Shown in pieces: positions 1-7,496 of a DNA stretch of 16,168 nucleotides. Origin of the DNA: CBDUXP01 sp965371225 [NCBI: uncultured bacterium] (GTDB lineage Bacteria > Abyssobacteria > SURF-5 > CBDUXP01); the NCBI GenBank assembly GCA_965371225.1, contig CBDUXP010000080.1, forward strand, positions 1-16,168, given 5' to 3'. The position numbers and the translations under genes were made by a program. The notes beneath the pieces were generated by a model that ran no database searches, was not told the origin of the DNA, and was given only the letters and a program-made list of their open reading frames with translations. Position 1 is the stretch's first letter. Every line of letters begins with the position of its first letter.

Positions 1-1785
1 TGCAGGCGATGGTGGAGAACTCGCCGACGAACGTGCTCATGGCCGACGCGGACCTGAACATCACGTACGCGAACCCGGCGTCCGTCGAGACGTTGACGTT
101 CCTGAAAGAGTACCTGCCGGTGCCGGTGGACCAGGTGGTGGGATCGAACATTGACATCTTCCACAAGGACCCGGCGTACCAGCGGAAGATCTTGGCGGAC
201 CCGAAGAACTTCCCGATCTCGGCGAAGATTCAGATCGGGCCGGAGATCGCCGATCTGCTGGTAAGCCGGATCACGGATTCGAACGGGAACTACCTCGGGC
301 CCATGGTCACCTGGTCGGTCATCACGGAGAAGGAGCAACTGGAGACGGAGCAGGCCCGGGTGCAGGCGATGGTGGAGAACTCGCCGACGAACGTGATCAT
401 GGCCGACACGGACCTGAACATCATGTACATGAACCCGGCGTCCCTGGCCACCCTGAAGACGTTGCAAGAGTACCTGCCGGTGTCGGTGGACCAGGTGGTG
501 GGGTCGAACATCGACATCTTCCACAAGGACCCGGCGTACCAGCGGAAGCTGCTGGCGGATCCGAAGAACTTCCCGATCCAGGCGAACATTCAGATCGGCC
601 CGGAGGTGGCTAACCTGCTCGTGAGCCGGATCGAGGATCTGAAAGGGAACTACCTCGGGCCCATGGTCACCTGGGAGGTGATCACGGAGAAGCTCAAGCT
701 GCAGACGGAACAGGCCCGGGTGCAGGCGATGGTGGAGAACTCGCCGACGAACGTGCTCATGGCCGACGCGGACCTGAACATCACGTACGCGAACCCGGCG
801 TCCGTCGAGACGTTGAAGTTCCTGCAGGAGTACCTGCCGGTGCCGGTAGACCAGGTGGTGGGGTCGAATATCGACATCTTCCACAAGGACCCGGCGTACC
901 AGCGGAAGATCTTGGCGGACCCGTCGAACTTCCCGATCCAGGCGAACATTCAGATCGGCCCGGAAGTGGCGGAACTGCTCGTCAGCCGGATCAACGACGA
1001 CAAGGGTAATTACCTCGGGCCCATGGTCACCTGGTCGGTCATCACGGAGAAGCTCAAGCTGCAGAGCGAACAGGAACGGCTGCAGGCGATGGTGGAGAAT
1101 TCGCCGACGAACGTGATGATGGCCGACACGGACCTGAACATCACGTACGCGAACCCCGCCTCCATGGCCACGCTCCGGACCTTGCAGGAGTACCTGCCGA
1201 TCCCCGTGGACCAAGTGCTGGGCGCCAACATTGACATCTTCCACAAGGACCCGGCGTACCAGCGGAAGATCTTGGCGGACCCGAAGAACTTCCCGATCCA
1301 GGCGAACATTCAGATCGGCCCGGAGGTGGCCGACCTGCTCGTGAGCCGGATCAGCGATAACGAAGGGAACTACCTCGGGCCCATGGTCACGTGGACGGTC
1401 ATCACGGAAAAGCTGAAGATGGAGACGGAGCAGGCGCGGATCACCGCCATGGTGGAGAATTCGCCGACGAACGTGTTGATGGCCGACATCGACCTGAACA
1501 TCACGTACGCGAACCCCGCCTCCGTGGCCACGCTCCGGACCTTGCAGGAGTACCTGCCGATCCCCGTGGCCCAGGTCGTTGGTTCCAGCATCGACATCTT
1601 CCACAAGGATCCGGCGTACCAGCGGCGGATCCTGGCGGACGCGTCGAACTTCCCGATCTCGGCGCAGATTCAGATCGGGCCGGAGACGGCCGACCTCCTG
1701 GTCAGCCGGATCAACGACCAGCACGGGAACTATCTCGGGCCCATGGTCACGTGGACGGTCATCACGGCGAAGCTCTCTCTGGAAC
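1..1785 (+). repeat. Five tandem 360-bp repeats encoding PAS domains
   Basis: Units begin at 1, 361, 721, 1081 and 1441, with an exact 360-bp period and no length change, so the reading frame is kept. Identity is very high: bases 1-60 of unit 1 and 721-780 of unit 3 are identical, and units 4 and 5 share nearly identical blocks at 1141-1200 and 1501-1560. The pattern is mosaic. Units 1 and 3 resemble each other in the first half, while the block ATCCAGGCGAACATTCAGAT is shared by units 2, 3 and 4. This fits recent duplication with exchange between units. The fifth unit diverges after about 1780, where the signalling helix begins. The array runs off the left edge. Confidence 0.97.
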
Positions 1786-2576
1786 GGCAGGTCGGCCAGG
1801 CGGCCGAGACCTTGGCCTCCTCGTCTGAGGAACTGACGGCCGTCAATACGCAGATGAGTTCGAATGCGGAAGAGACGGCTACGCAGGCTAATGCGGTCTC
1901 CGCGGCGGCCGAGCAAATGAGCAAGAACGTGGAAACGGTGGCCACGGGCGCAGAGGAGTTGAGCGCCAGCATCAAGGAGATCGCGGCCAACGCGACGGAA
2001 GCGGCCAAGGTGGCTCAGGAAGCGGTGGACATGGCCGAGTCCACGAATGCGACCATGAGCAGCCTGGACCAAAGCAGCGCGGAGGTCGGCAAAGTGATCA
2101 AGGTGATTACCTCGATCGCCGAGCAGACGAATCTCCTGGCCCTCAACGCCACGATCGAAGCGGCCCGCGCCGGGGAAGCCGGCAAGGGGTTCGCGGTGGT
2201 GGCCAATGAGGTGAAGGAGCTGGCCAAGGAAACCGCCAAGGCCACGGAGGATATCGGTGAGAAGATCGAATCCATCCAGGCCGACACCCGGGGCGCGGTC
2301 GATGCGATCGGCGCCATCGGGGGCATCATTAACCAGATCAACGACATCCAGAACACCATCGCGGGTGCGGTGGAGGAGCAGACCGCCACTACGGGTGAGA
2401 TCGGCAGGAACATCAGCGAAGCGGCCAAGGGTGCCGCCGATATTGCCGAGAACATCACCTCCGTCGCGACCGCGGCCCAGAACACGACCGAGGGCGTGAC
2501 GCAGGCCATGAGCGCGACCACCACGCTGGCCAAGCTGGCCGCGGAACTGACGGCGCTGCTCGCCAAGTCCGAATAA
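3..2576 (+). CDS. Soluble methyl-accepting chemotaxis protein with five or more tandem PAS domains (5' partial)
   Basis: Cytoplasmic chemoreceptor that would sense a ligand or redox signal through PAS domains and control a CheA kinase. The visible 857 residues hold five PAS units of exactly 120 residues each (about residues 1-590). Each opens with MVENSPTNV and contains [18 protein letters not shown] and YLGPMVTW, and they are joined by short charged helices. A coiled-coil signalling domain follows (about 600-855), with the conserved hairpin tip [19 protein letters not shown] near residues 705-725. I see no transmembrane segment and no HAMP domain, so the receptor is probably soluble. There is no CheR-docking pentapeptide at the C-terminus, which ends LLAKSE. 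The frame is open through the window start (codons RVQAM precede the equivalent ATG in later repeats), so the ATG at 9 is not the true start and more PAS copies may lie upstream. The ligand is unknown. Confidence 0.95.
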   Translation, partial: QAMVENSPTNVLMADADLNITYANPASVETLTFLKEYLPVPVDQVVGSNIDIFHKDPAYQRKILADPKNFPISAKIQIGPEIADLLVSRITDSNGNYLGPMVTWSVITEKEQLETEQARVQAMVENSPTNVIMADTDLNIMYMNPASLATLKTLQEYLPVSVDQVVGSNIDIFHKDPAYQRKLLADPKNFPIQANIQIGPEVANLLVSRIEDLKGNYLGPMVTWEVITEKLKLQTEQARVQAMVENSPTNVLMADADLNITYANPASVETLKFLQEYLPVPVDQVVGSNIDIFHKDPAYQRKILADPSNFPIQANIQIGPEVAELLVSRINDDKGNYLGPMVTWSVITEKLKLQSEQERLQAMVENSPTNVMMADTDLNITYANPASMATLRTLQEYLPIPVDQVLGANIDIFHKDPAYQRKILADPKNFPIQANIQIGPEVADLLVSRISDNEGNYLGPMVTWTVITEKLKMETEQARITAMVENSPTNVLMADIDLNITYANPASVATLRTLQEYLPIPVAQVVGSSIDIFHKDPAYQRRILADASNFPISAQIQIGPETADLLVSRINDQHGNYLGPMVTWTVITAKLSLERQVGQAAETLASSSEELTAVNTQMSSNAEETATQANAVSAAAEQMSKNVETVATGAEELSASIKEIAANATEAAKVAQEAVDMAESTNATMSSLDQSSAEVGKVIKVITSIAEQTNLLALNATIEAARAGEAGKGFAVVANEVKELAKETAKATEDIGEKIESIQADTRGAVDAIGAIGGIINQINDIQNTIAGAVEEQTATTGEIGRNISEAAKGAADIAENITSVATAAQNTTEGVTQAMSATTTLAKLAAELTALLAKSE

Positions 2577-2904
2577 CCGGCACCGCTCGGGAAAGGACAG
2601 CGACACGATGGTTGACACAGACGCCCGGTCACCACCGGAAGGATAAGAGTGGTCCCCTGGCTCGTGCGGCGGCAGGTACGCTTGGCCACGCGCGCCAGGG
2701 GTCCACACCGCGATCTGCCGGAGGCGGGGGCTCCATGCATGCCGGGACGTGATAGTGGCAAGAGTAGCGTGCGGCGCGGAGGTTAATGTCGCGTGCAACG
2801 ACATCGAACGTTAAACAAGACGGGCCCAGTCGCGGGCGGGTGTAGCGCGTGGTCGCTCCACCGTGCGGCGGCGGTGCGCTCGTCACCCCAGAGGAGCCCA
2901 CGCC
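2577..2904. other. 328-bp intergenic region with no convincing gene
   Basis: I see no gene here. A 12-codon ORF starts at the ATG at 2608 (MVDTDARSPPEG), preceded by a Shine-Dalgarno-like GGAAAGGA, and stops at 2644-2646. It is too short to call, but could be a leader peptide or the remnant of a decayed gene. A TTGACA box lies at 2612-2617, but no matching -10 sits at normal spacing. A 6-bp inverted repeat, ATGTCG/CGACAT, occurs at 2786-2791 and 2799-2804 with a 7-nt loop. No terminator with a T-run was seen after the receptor gene. Confidence 0.5.
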
Positions 2905-3174
2905 ATGGATGACACCCGCACCGTGATTATCAAGTCCACCCATCTCCGGATCCGGGTCACGGAGTTCGAGCGCGTGAAGGCGGACGTGACCTTACGCGCG
3001 GAACTCGCCGCAAATCTGGCCAACCTGCTCCCGCCGGATCTCGAGCCCAAGCTCGAGGCCCGCGAGATTGACGTCCAGGCGATCGCCGCGGCGGCGGTCG
3101 AGAACGATTTTGAACCCGGCGAACTGTTTCGCTTGGATGAAGGCCCCAAGAGTGTCTGCGTGTGGTTGGAATGA
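2905..3174 (+). CDS. Small uncharacterised protein (89 aa) in the chemotaxis cluster
   Basis: I do not recognise this family. The ATG at 2905 is chosen because a GAGGAG Shine-Dalgarno sits at 2891-2896 with good spacing; the in-frame start at 2863 lacks one and would add an Arg-rich, non-coding-looking stretch. The protein is soluble, with no signal peptide or membrane segment. It starts MDDTRTVIIKSTHLRIRVTE, has an amphipathic and fairly acidic middle (LANLLPPDLEPKLEAREIDV) and ends GPKSVCVWLE. It lies between the receptor gene and cheY on the same strand, 98 bp before cheY, so a role in the chemosensory pathway is plausible but is only inferred from position. It lacks the CheW and CheX/CheC motifs I would expect in those families. 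Confidence 0.75.
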   Translation: MDDTRTVIIKSTHLRIRVTEFERVKADVTLRAELAANLANLLPPDLEPKLEAREIDVQAIAAAAVENDFEPGELFRLDEGPKSVCVWLE

Positions 3175-3177
3175 CCT

Positions 3178-3219
3178 GCGGGACGCTTGGGTGGGTGAAC
3201 ACCGAGAAAGTCGTCCCGC
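3178..3219 (+). other. Inverted repeat between the small gene and cheY
   Basis: GCGGGACG at 3178-3185 is perfectly complementary to CGTCCCGC at 3212-3219, with 26 nt between that contain a further short GGT/ACC stem. The repeat begins 4 bp after the stop codon of the small gene. It is not followed by a T-run, so it is not a classical intrinsic terminator. It could be an RNA structure that stabilises the upstream message or reduces read-through into cheY, or an operator. Confidence 0.4.
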
Positions 3220-3273
3220 GCGCGTGCCAGGGCAGAGGTGCGGCGGTGGGTCGGGCACACGAGGGAGGCGCAT

Positions 3274-3645
3274 ATGCGCACGTTAATTCTCGATGATTCC
3301 AGTACCGTCCGCAAAATGCTGCGGCGGATCATGGAAGAGGCAGGGTACGAAGTGACCGAGGCGGAGAATGGCCGCGAAGGGCTCGAACGGCTCCGCGAGA
3401 TGGGGCAGGTGGATGTGGCGCTGGTGGATTGGCATATGCCGGAGATGGACGGGTTGGAGTTCATCAAGACGGTGCGGACCGACCCGGCCTACAACGGCGT
3501 GCGCTTCATGATGGTCACCACCGAGGTGCACACCGAACAGGTCGTCGAAGCGCTCGAAGCCGGCGCGGACGAATATGTGATGAAACCGTTTCAGAAAGAC
3601 ACCATTCTGGAGAAGCTCACGATCTTGGGGCTCCGGACGGAATAG
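3274..3645 (+). CDS. cheY: Single-domain response regulator, CheY-like
   Basis: Receiver-only protein of 123 aa that would take phosphate from CheA and act on the flagellar motor or another output. The start is set by a strong GAGGGAGG Shine-Dalgarno at 3261-3268, five bases before the ATG at 3274. All receiver landmarks are present: acidic pair D7/D8, phospho-acceptor D52 in VDWHMPEMDG, the switch threonine T82 in MMVTTE, an aromatic Y101, and K104 in the KPF motif. No DNA-binding or enzymatic domain follows. The tyrosine at the CheY Tyr106-equivalent position and the chemotaxis neighbours favour CheY over a generic regulator. The stop is 9 bp before cheB, so the two are co-transcribed. Confidence 0.93.
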   Translation: MRTLILDDSSTVRKMLRRIMEEAGYEVTEAENGREGLERLREMGQVDVALVDWHMPEMDGLEFIKTVRTDPAYNGVRFMMVTTEVHTEQVVEALEAGADEYVMKPFQKDTILEKLTILGLRTE

Positions 3646-3654
3646 GGAATAGCA

Positions 3655-4770
3655 GTGCGTAAAATCCGAGTCCTAATTACCGACGATTCGGTAGGCATCC
3701 GCAAGATCTTGTCTGATGTGATCAAGTCGGATCCCGATCTGGAAGTGGTCGGCCTCGCGGCGAACGGCAAAATCGCCCTGGCGAAAATCGCGCAGGTCCA
3801 ACCCGACATCGTGACGCTGGACGTGGAAATGCCGGTGATGGACGGCTTGGAAGCCTTGGCGGAAATCCGGAAGACCAATCCCAAGTTGCCCGTCATCATG
3901 TTCAGCACGCTCACCGAGCGCGGCGCCGAAGCGACGCTGGACGCCTTGGCGCTAGGCGCCAACGACTACGTCACCAAACCGTCCAACGTAAGCGGGTTCG
4001 CCGAGGCCATGGAGCACGTCCGGGCTCATCTGATCCCCAGGATCAAGGCCTTCGTGACGATCGCTCCCACGCCGGAGGCCCCCGCGGCCGCAGCTCCCGC
4101 AGCCCCCGCTCCCGCCCCGGTCGCACCCCCGCCGGTCGCGCCCCGCCGCCGACCCGCCCAACGGCGCCGAATCGATATCGTGGCCATCGGCGTGTCCACT
4201 GGCGGCCCGAACGCTCTGGGGGACCTCATGCCCGCCTTTCCCCGGGACTTTCCGGTCCCCATCGTCATTGTGCAACACATGCCGCCCGTCTTCACCAAGT
4301 CCCTGGCCGATCGCCTCTCGGCCAAGAGCGCTATCGACGTGTACGAAGGCCAGGAGGGCGACGTCGTGAAGCCGGGCACGGCGTGGTTGGCCCCCGGAGG
4401 ATTCCACATGGTCCTCAACGCCGACGGTACGAAGACGACGATCGGCCTCCACGAGGGGCCTCAGGAAAATTCCTGCCGTCCCGCCGCCGACGTCCTCTTC
4501 CGGTCCGTGGCCGCGCGCTACGGTCCGCACGTCCTCGGCATTGTCATGACCGGCATGGGGAAAGATGGGCTGCTCGGCTCCGAACTGATCACCAATGGCG
4601 GAGGGATCATCTGGGTCCAAGACGAGGCGAGCAGTGTGGTCTGGGCGATGCCGGGCTTTATCGCGAACGCCGGTCTCGCCGAGCGCGTGCTGCCCCTGGA
4701 CAGCATCGGCCCCGAGGTGGCGCGGCGCGTGATGGAACAGCGCGACCGCGTTCAGGAATTGGCGGGGTAA
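3655..4770 (+). CDS. cheB: Chemotaxis protein-glutamate methylesterase/deamidase CheB
   Basis: CheB removes methyl groups from chemoreceptor glutamates when its receiver is phosphorylated by CheA. It is 371 aa, close to the usual family size. The start is GTG at 3655 with a weak AGGGA before it, overlapping the cheY stop. The receiver (residues 1-125) carries D10/D11, phospho-acceptor D56 in TLDVEMPVMDG, and K108 in VTKP. An Ala/Pro-rich linker (about 138-168) leads to the methylesterase domain (about 172-368) with the catalytic triad visible: S181 in GVSTGG, H208 in VQHMPP and D304 in TGMGKDG. The neighbours cheY and cheR fit the adaptation pathway. There is no obvious defect. Confidence 0.97.
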   Translation: MRKIRVLITDDSVGIRKILSDVIKSDPDLEVVGLAANGKIALAKIAQVQPDIVTLDVEMPVMDGLEALAEIRKTNPKLPVIMFSTLTERGAEATLDALALGANDYVTKPSNVSGFAEAMEHVRAHLIPRIKAFVTIAPTPEAPAAAAPAAPAPAPVAPPPVAPRRRPAQRRRIDIVAIGVSTGGPNALGDLMPAFPRDFPVPIVIVQHMPPVFTKSLADRLSAKSAIDVYEGQEGDVVKPGTAWLAPGGFHMVLNADGTKTTIGLHEGPQENSCRPAADVLFRSVAARYGPHVLGIVMTGMGKDGLLGSELITNGGGIIWVQDEASSVVWAMPGFIANAGLAERVLPLDSIGPEVARRVMEQRDRVQELAG

Positions 4771-4782
4771 CGGCCCCGAACA

Positions 4783-5676
4783 ATGCCCGATCCTTCCGAG
4801 AGCGTCCTGGGTACTGCCGACCTGGAGTTCGTGTGCGACTTCGTGCGCAACGGCGCCGCGATTGATCTGAACCTCGACAAGGCTTATCTGATCAACACGC
4901 GCCTGGAACCCCTCGTGCGGAAGCATGGCTTCGGGTCCCTGGAGAACCTGGTGGCTGAGCTGAGGAAGTCCACCCCGGCGGGGGGCTTGGGCGAGGAAGC
5001 CATCGACGCGATCACCACGAACGAGACATCGTTCTTCCGCGACTTCCATCCGTTCGAGGCGATGCGGGAACACATCATCCCCAAGATCATGGAGAAGCGG
5101 CGCGCCCAGCAGGCCCTGAATCTGTGGTGCGCCGCCAGTTCCAGCGGCCAGGAACCGTACAGCATCGCCATGCTCCTGCGGGAACACTTCCCCGCCCTCG
5201 AGAGCTGGAACTTGACCTTCATTGCCAGCGACATCTCCCGAACCATGCTGAGCCGCTGCCGGGAAGGCCGCTACACCAAACTGGAAGTCAACCGCGGCCT
5301 GCCGGTGCCGATGCTCATCAAGTATTTCGAAGAAGAGGACGGGGGATGGCGGATCAAGAAAGAGCTGCGGGACATGGTCCGCTTCCAGCACGTGAATCTG
5401 ATCCAGCCGTGGTCCCTGCTGCCCCGGATGGACATTATCTTCATGCGCAACGTCCTCATTTACTTCGATATTGATACCCGGAAGGGCATCCTGACCAAAA
5501 TCCAGACCCTGCTGCGGTCCGATGGCTACGTCTTCCTGGGCAGTACCGAAACGCCCCTCACCCTGGACGCGGGCCTGGAGTCCGCCTCTGTGCCAAAGTC
5601 CTCCTGCTACTGCTTGGTCGATCAGACCGCGAACGCCCCTGGCGGCGCCGCCAGCTCAGAGGTTGCGAGCGGATAG
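4783..5676 (+). CDS. cheR: Chemotaxis protein methyltransferase CheR
   Basis: CheR uses S-adenosylmethionine to methylate receptor glutamates, opposing CheB. It is 297 aa, normal for the family. The N-terminal helical domain spans about 1-75. The conserved NETSFFRD motif at 80-87 follows, then the SAM-binding region WCAASSSGQEPYS at 115-127, the acidic D150 of IASDIS, and the C-terminal RNVLIYFD at 222-229. The gene starts at the ATG at 4783, 12 bp after cheB, with no strong Shine-Dalgarno, so translation may be coupled to cheB. The receptor in this window lacks the C-terminal pentapeptide that tethers CheR in enterobacteria, so binding is probably direct to the methylation helices. Confidence 0.97.
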   Translation: MPDPSESVLGTADLEFVCDFVRNGAAIDLNLDKAYLINTRLEPLVRKHGFGSLENLVAELRKSTPAGGLGEEAIDAITTNETSFFRDFHPFEAMREHIIPKIMEKRRAQQALNLWCAASSSGQEPYSIAMLLREHFPALESWNLTFIASDISRTMLSRCREGRYTKLEVNRGLPVPMLIKYFEEEDGGWRIKKELRDMVRFQHVNLIQPWSLLPRMDIIFMRNVLIYFDIDTRKGILTKIQTLLRSDGYVFLGSTETPLTLDAGLESASVPKSSCYCLVDQTANAPGGAASSEVASG

Positions 5677-5693
5677 CGCAAGGACGGACACCC

Positions 5694-6086
5694 GTGCCAG
5701 AGGCCGATAACCAACGCGAGTTCACCCGGGCGCCCGTCCATATTCAGGCCCAAGTCGTCGCGCCCAATCAGTCGGTCCGCACGGGTTCCGTCTCCGATGT
5801 CAGCCTGAACGGCGTCTTCATCTCCTGTCCCGATCCCCTCCCGGTAGAGACGGCGTGTGAGGTCACGCTCTGGCTCGAAGCCTCCGCCCAGACGCTATCC
5901 ATCACCGCCAGCGGGAAGGTCGTGCGCGCCGATGACAGCGGCATGGCCCTGCAGTTCGACGTGATCGCCGGCGACGAGAGCTTCCACCATTTGCGGAACC
6001 TGGTCTTGCACAACGCTGCCGAGCCCGACCAGGTGGAAGCCGAGTTCGACAGCCACCAGGGCATCCAGCGCCGCCCTCCCCACTGA
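5694..6086 (+). CDS. PilZ-domain protein (predicted c-di-GMP receptor)
   Basis: PilZ domains bind the second messenger cyclic di-GMP. This 130-aa protein carries both signature motifs: RxxxR at R8-R12 (REFTR) and DxSxxG at D35-G40 (DVSLNG). The rest is a single PilZ beta-barrel with no added output domain. The start is GTG at 5694, preceded by AAGGACGG at 5680-5687, and lies 17 bp after the cheR stop. It is therefore the last gene of the che operon and would link chemosensory signalling to c-di-GMP control of motility, pili or surface behaviour. The target is not shown by the sequence. Confidence 0.9.
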   Translation: MPEADNQREFTRAPVHIQAQVVAPNQSVRTGSVSDVSLNGVFISCPDPLPVETACEVTLWLEASAQTLSITASGKVVRADDSGMALQFDVIAGDESFHHLRNLVLHNAAEPDQVEAEFDSHQGIQRRPPH

Positions 6087-6095
6087 CGTAGATGG

Positions 6096-6113
6096 TGCCA
6101 CGTCGACGTGGCA
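6096..6113. promoter_or_regulatory. Perfect 18-bp palindrome after the che operon
   Basis: TGCCACGTCGACGTGGCA is a perfect inverted repeat with no spacer, 9 bp downstream of the PilZ stop codon. As RNA it could fold into a short hairpin with a TCGA loop, extended outward by wobble pairs (G6095/T6114, T6093/G6116) and one G-C pair. No T-run follows, so an intrinsic terminator is doubtful. The position, some 50 bp upstream of a predicted -35 box, also suits an operator for a dimeric regulator of the LLM gene. Confidence 0.45.
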
Positions 6114-6165
6114 TCGCCGAGTTCCGGTTCGCAACGAGAACGTGGGTCCGGGTGCCTCCCGCGTT

Positions 6166-6194
6166 TTTACACGGGGCCCTGGCCCGGGTATGGT
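6166..6194 (+). promoter_or_regulatory. Predicted sigma70-type promoter for the LLM oxidoreductase gene
   Basis: A -35-like TTTACA (6166-6171) and a -10-like TATGGT (6189-6194) are separated by exactly 17 bp of GC-rich spacer. The predicted start of transcription is near 6201, which leaves a leader of about 60 nt before the ATG at 6264. The -35 matches consensus at 5 of 6 positions and the -10 at 4 of 6. Confidence 0.45.
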
Positions 6195-6263
6195 ATGCGC
6201 ACGTGGACCCCGCGCTTGGCCGCGCGGGAACCGAGCGGGTGACGGCACGTGAAGGGGGAGGCC

Positions 6264-7343
6264 ATGACGCTGCGACTGTGGTCCATGACGCCGGCGTCGC
6301 CGCGACACATCGCGCAGATCGCGGAACGCGCGGAGCAGGCGGGGTGGGCCGGGCTGGCGGTGGTCGATTCGCAGAACTTGTCGGGGGACGTCTACGTTGC
6401 CTTGACGGTGGCGGCGGGTGCGACGGAGCGCTTGGAACTGAGTACCGGGGTTACGAACTCGGTGACGCGACACCCCGCGGTCACCGCGTCCGCCATCGCG
6501 AGTATCCAATCCCTCTCCGGCGGGCGGGCGACGCTGGGCATCGGGCGGGGCGATTCCGCCCTGGCCCACTTGGGCCGTTCTCCGGCCCGCGTGCACGCAT
6601 TCGAGCGGTATCTCGAGATTCTCCAGCGCTATCTGCGCGGAGAAGCGGTGCCGTTCGAGGCGCTCGAATTTCAGGAGCAGATGGCCCCACAGGTCGCGGG
6701 ACTGGGGCTGGCGGACGGGCCCGACGCCAGCCGCATCACCTGGCTGCCCCATCGCCACCCCAAGGTGCCCGTAGAGGTCGCCGCGACGGGGCCGAAGGTG
6801 ATCGCCGCGGCCGCGCGTCACGCGGAGCGTGTGACCCTTGCGGTGGGCGCCGATCGCGACCGGCTGCAGTGGGGTATCGATCGGGCGCGCCAAGCCCGGA
6901 CGGATGCCGGGCTTGATCCCGACGGGATCGCGTTCGGCGCGTACATCAATTTGGTCTGCCACCCGGACCTGGCCACGGCGCGGCAACTCGTCAGTGGCGG
7001 ATTGGCCACCTTCGCGCGATTCTCCGTGATGCACGGGGTGGTGCGGGGTCCGGTTTCGGCCGCCCAACGCCAGGTGCTCACGAACCTGCACGGCGCCTAC
7101 GACATGCGCGAACACACACGCGTGGGTTCGCGACAAACCGCGACGCTCACGCCGGAGTTCGTGGACACGTACGCGATCGTCGGCCCGCCCGACACGTGCG
7201 TGCGGCGGCTCGAAGCGCTCGCCGCGCTGGGCCTCGACAAGGTGATCCTCATCGGTCCCACGGCCGGCGCAGATCGCACCGCGGCGCAACAGGCCACGGA
7301 CCTTTTGCATCGCGAGGTCCTCCCGCACTTCCCGTGCGCCTAG
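6264..7343 (+). CDS. LLM-class flavin-dependent oxidoreductase (bacterial luciferase-like)
   Basis: TIM-barrel flavoenzyme of the luciferase-like monooxygenase superfamily, whose members use FMN or F420 to oxidise or reduce small organic substrates. It is 359 aa. Family landmarks are visible: TGVTNSVTRHP at 61-71, the LSGGR.TLGIGRGDS segment at 84-98, the VEVAATGPKV strand in the middle, and the C-terminal YAIVGPPDTCVRRL region that closes the barrel. The ATG at 6264 is preferred over the in-frame GTG at 6249 because the purine-rich AAGGGGGAGG lies between them (6252-6261) and MTLRLWSM starts the first strand. The substrate and cofactor cannot be told from sequence. The downstream crotonase suggests a catabolic setting. 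Confidence 0.88.
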   Translation: MTLRLWSMTPASPRHIAQIAERAEQAGWAGLAVVDSQNLSGDVYVALTVAAGATERLELSTGVTNSVTRHPAVTASAIASIQSLSGGRATLGIGRGDSALAHLGRSPARVHAFERYLEILQRYLRGEAVPFEALEFQEQMAPQVAGLGLADGPDASRITWLPHRHPKVPVEVAATGPKVIAAAARHAERVTLAVGADRDRLQWGIDRARQARTDAGLDPDGIAFGAYINLVCHPDLATARQLVSGGLATFARFSVMHGVVRGPVSAAQRQVLTNLHGAYDMREHTRVGSRQTATLTPEFVDTYAIVGPPDTCVRRLEALAALGLDKVILIGPTAGADRTAAQQATDLLHREVLPHFPCA

Positions 7344-7460
7344 CGCCGATGGGAGCGGTTCAGGGCCGTTGCAGCCGCCGGCCGTCCCTGCCGCCCCGGT
7401 GTCCGAGGCGTCGCCCACCGCGTGGTGACGGGCGATTCACGGCCACGGCGGGTGCAATCC
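7344..7460. other. Intergenic segment with no gene seen
   Basis: GC-rich spacer between the LLM gene and the crotonase promoter. I see no T-run terminator and no reading frame that looks coding. The upstream in-frame extension of the crotonase ORF to 7422 has no supporting ribosome binding site. Confidence 0.5.
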
Positions 7461-7490
7461 TTGACGCCGGCTCGCATACCCGAGAATAAT
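7461..7490 (+). promoter_or_regulatory. Strong sigma70-like promoter giving a predicted leaderless transcript
   Basis: TTGACG at 7461-7466 (5 of 6 to consensus) and AATAAT at 7485-7490 (5 of 6) are 18 bp apart. The -10 box ends only 6 nt before the ATG at 7497, so the predicted transcription start falls on or next to the start codon. No Shine-Dalgarno is present in the short gap. Confidence 0.6.
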
Positions 7491-7496
7491 TCCGTC

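Noticed and set aside
290-1606. Four evenly spaced antisense ORFs of 78-99 codons on the - strand
   Set aside because: They recur every 360 bp because they are antisense to the PAS repeats. Their sequences resemble each other only for that reason, and none has a Shine-Dalgarno or a known fold.
1-1785. CRISPR array or other non-coding repeat
   Set aside because: The 360-bp repeats are contiguous, in frame and encode a PAS domain; there are no short repeats with unique spacers.
2612-2647. TTGACA box after the receptor gene as a promoter for the small gene and cheY
   Set aside because: The nearest -10-like sequence (GATAAG) is 24 bp away, too far for a sigma70 promoter.
3952-5391. 479-codon open frame on the - strand
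   Set aside because: Antisense to cheB and cheR, whose catalytic motifs are complete. Long antisense frames are common in GC-rich DNA.
5895-7418. 507-codon open frame on the - strand
   Set aside because: Antisense to the PilZ and LLM genes, very rich in Arg/Gly/His, with no recognisable domain.
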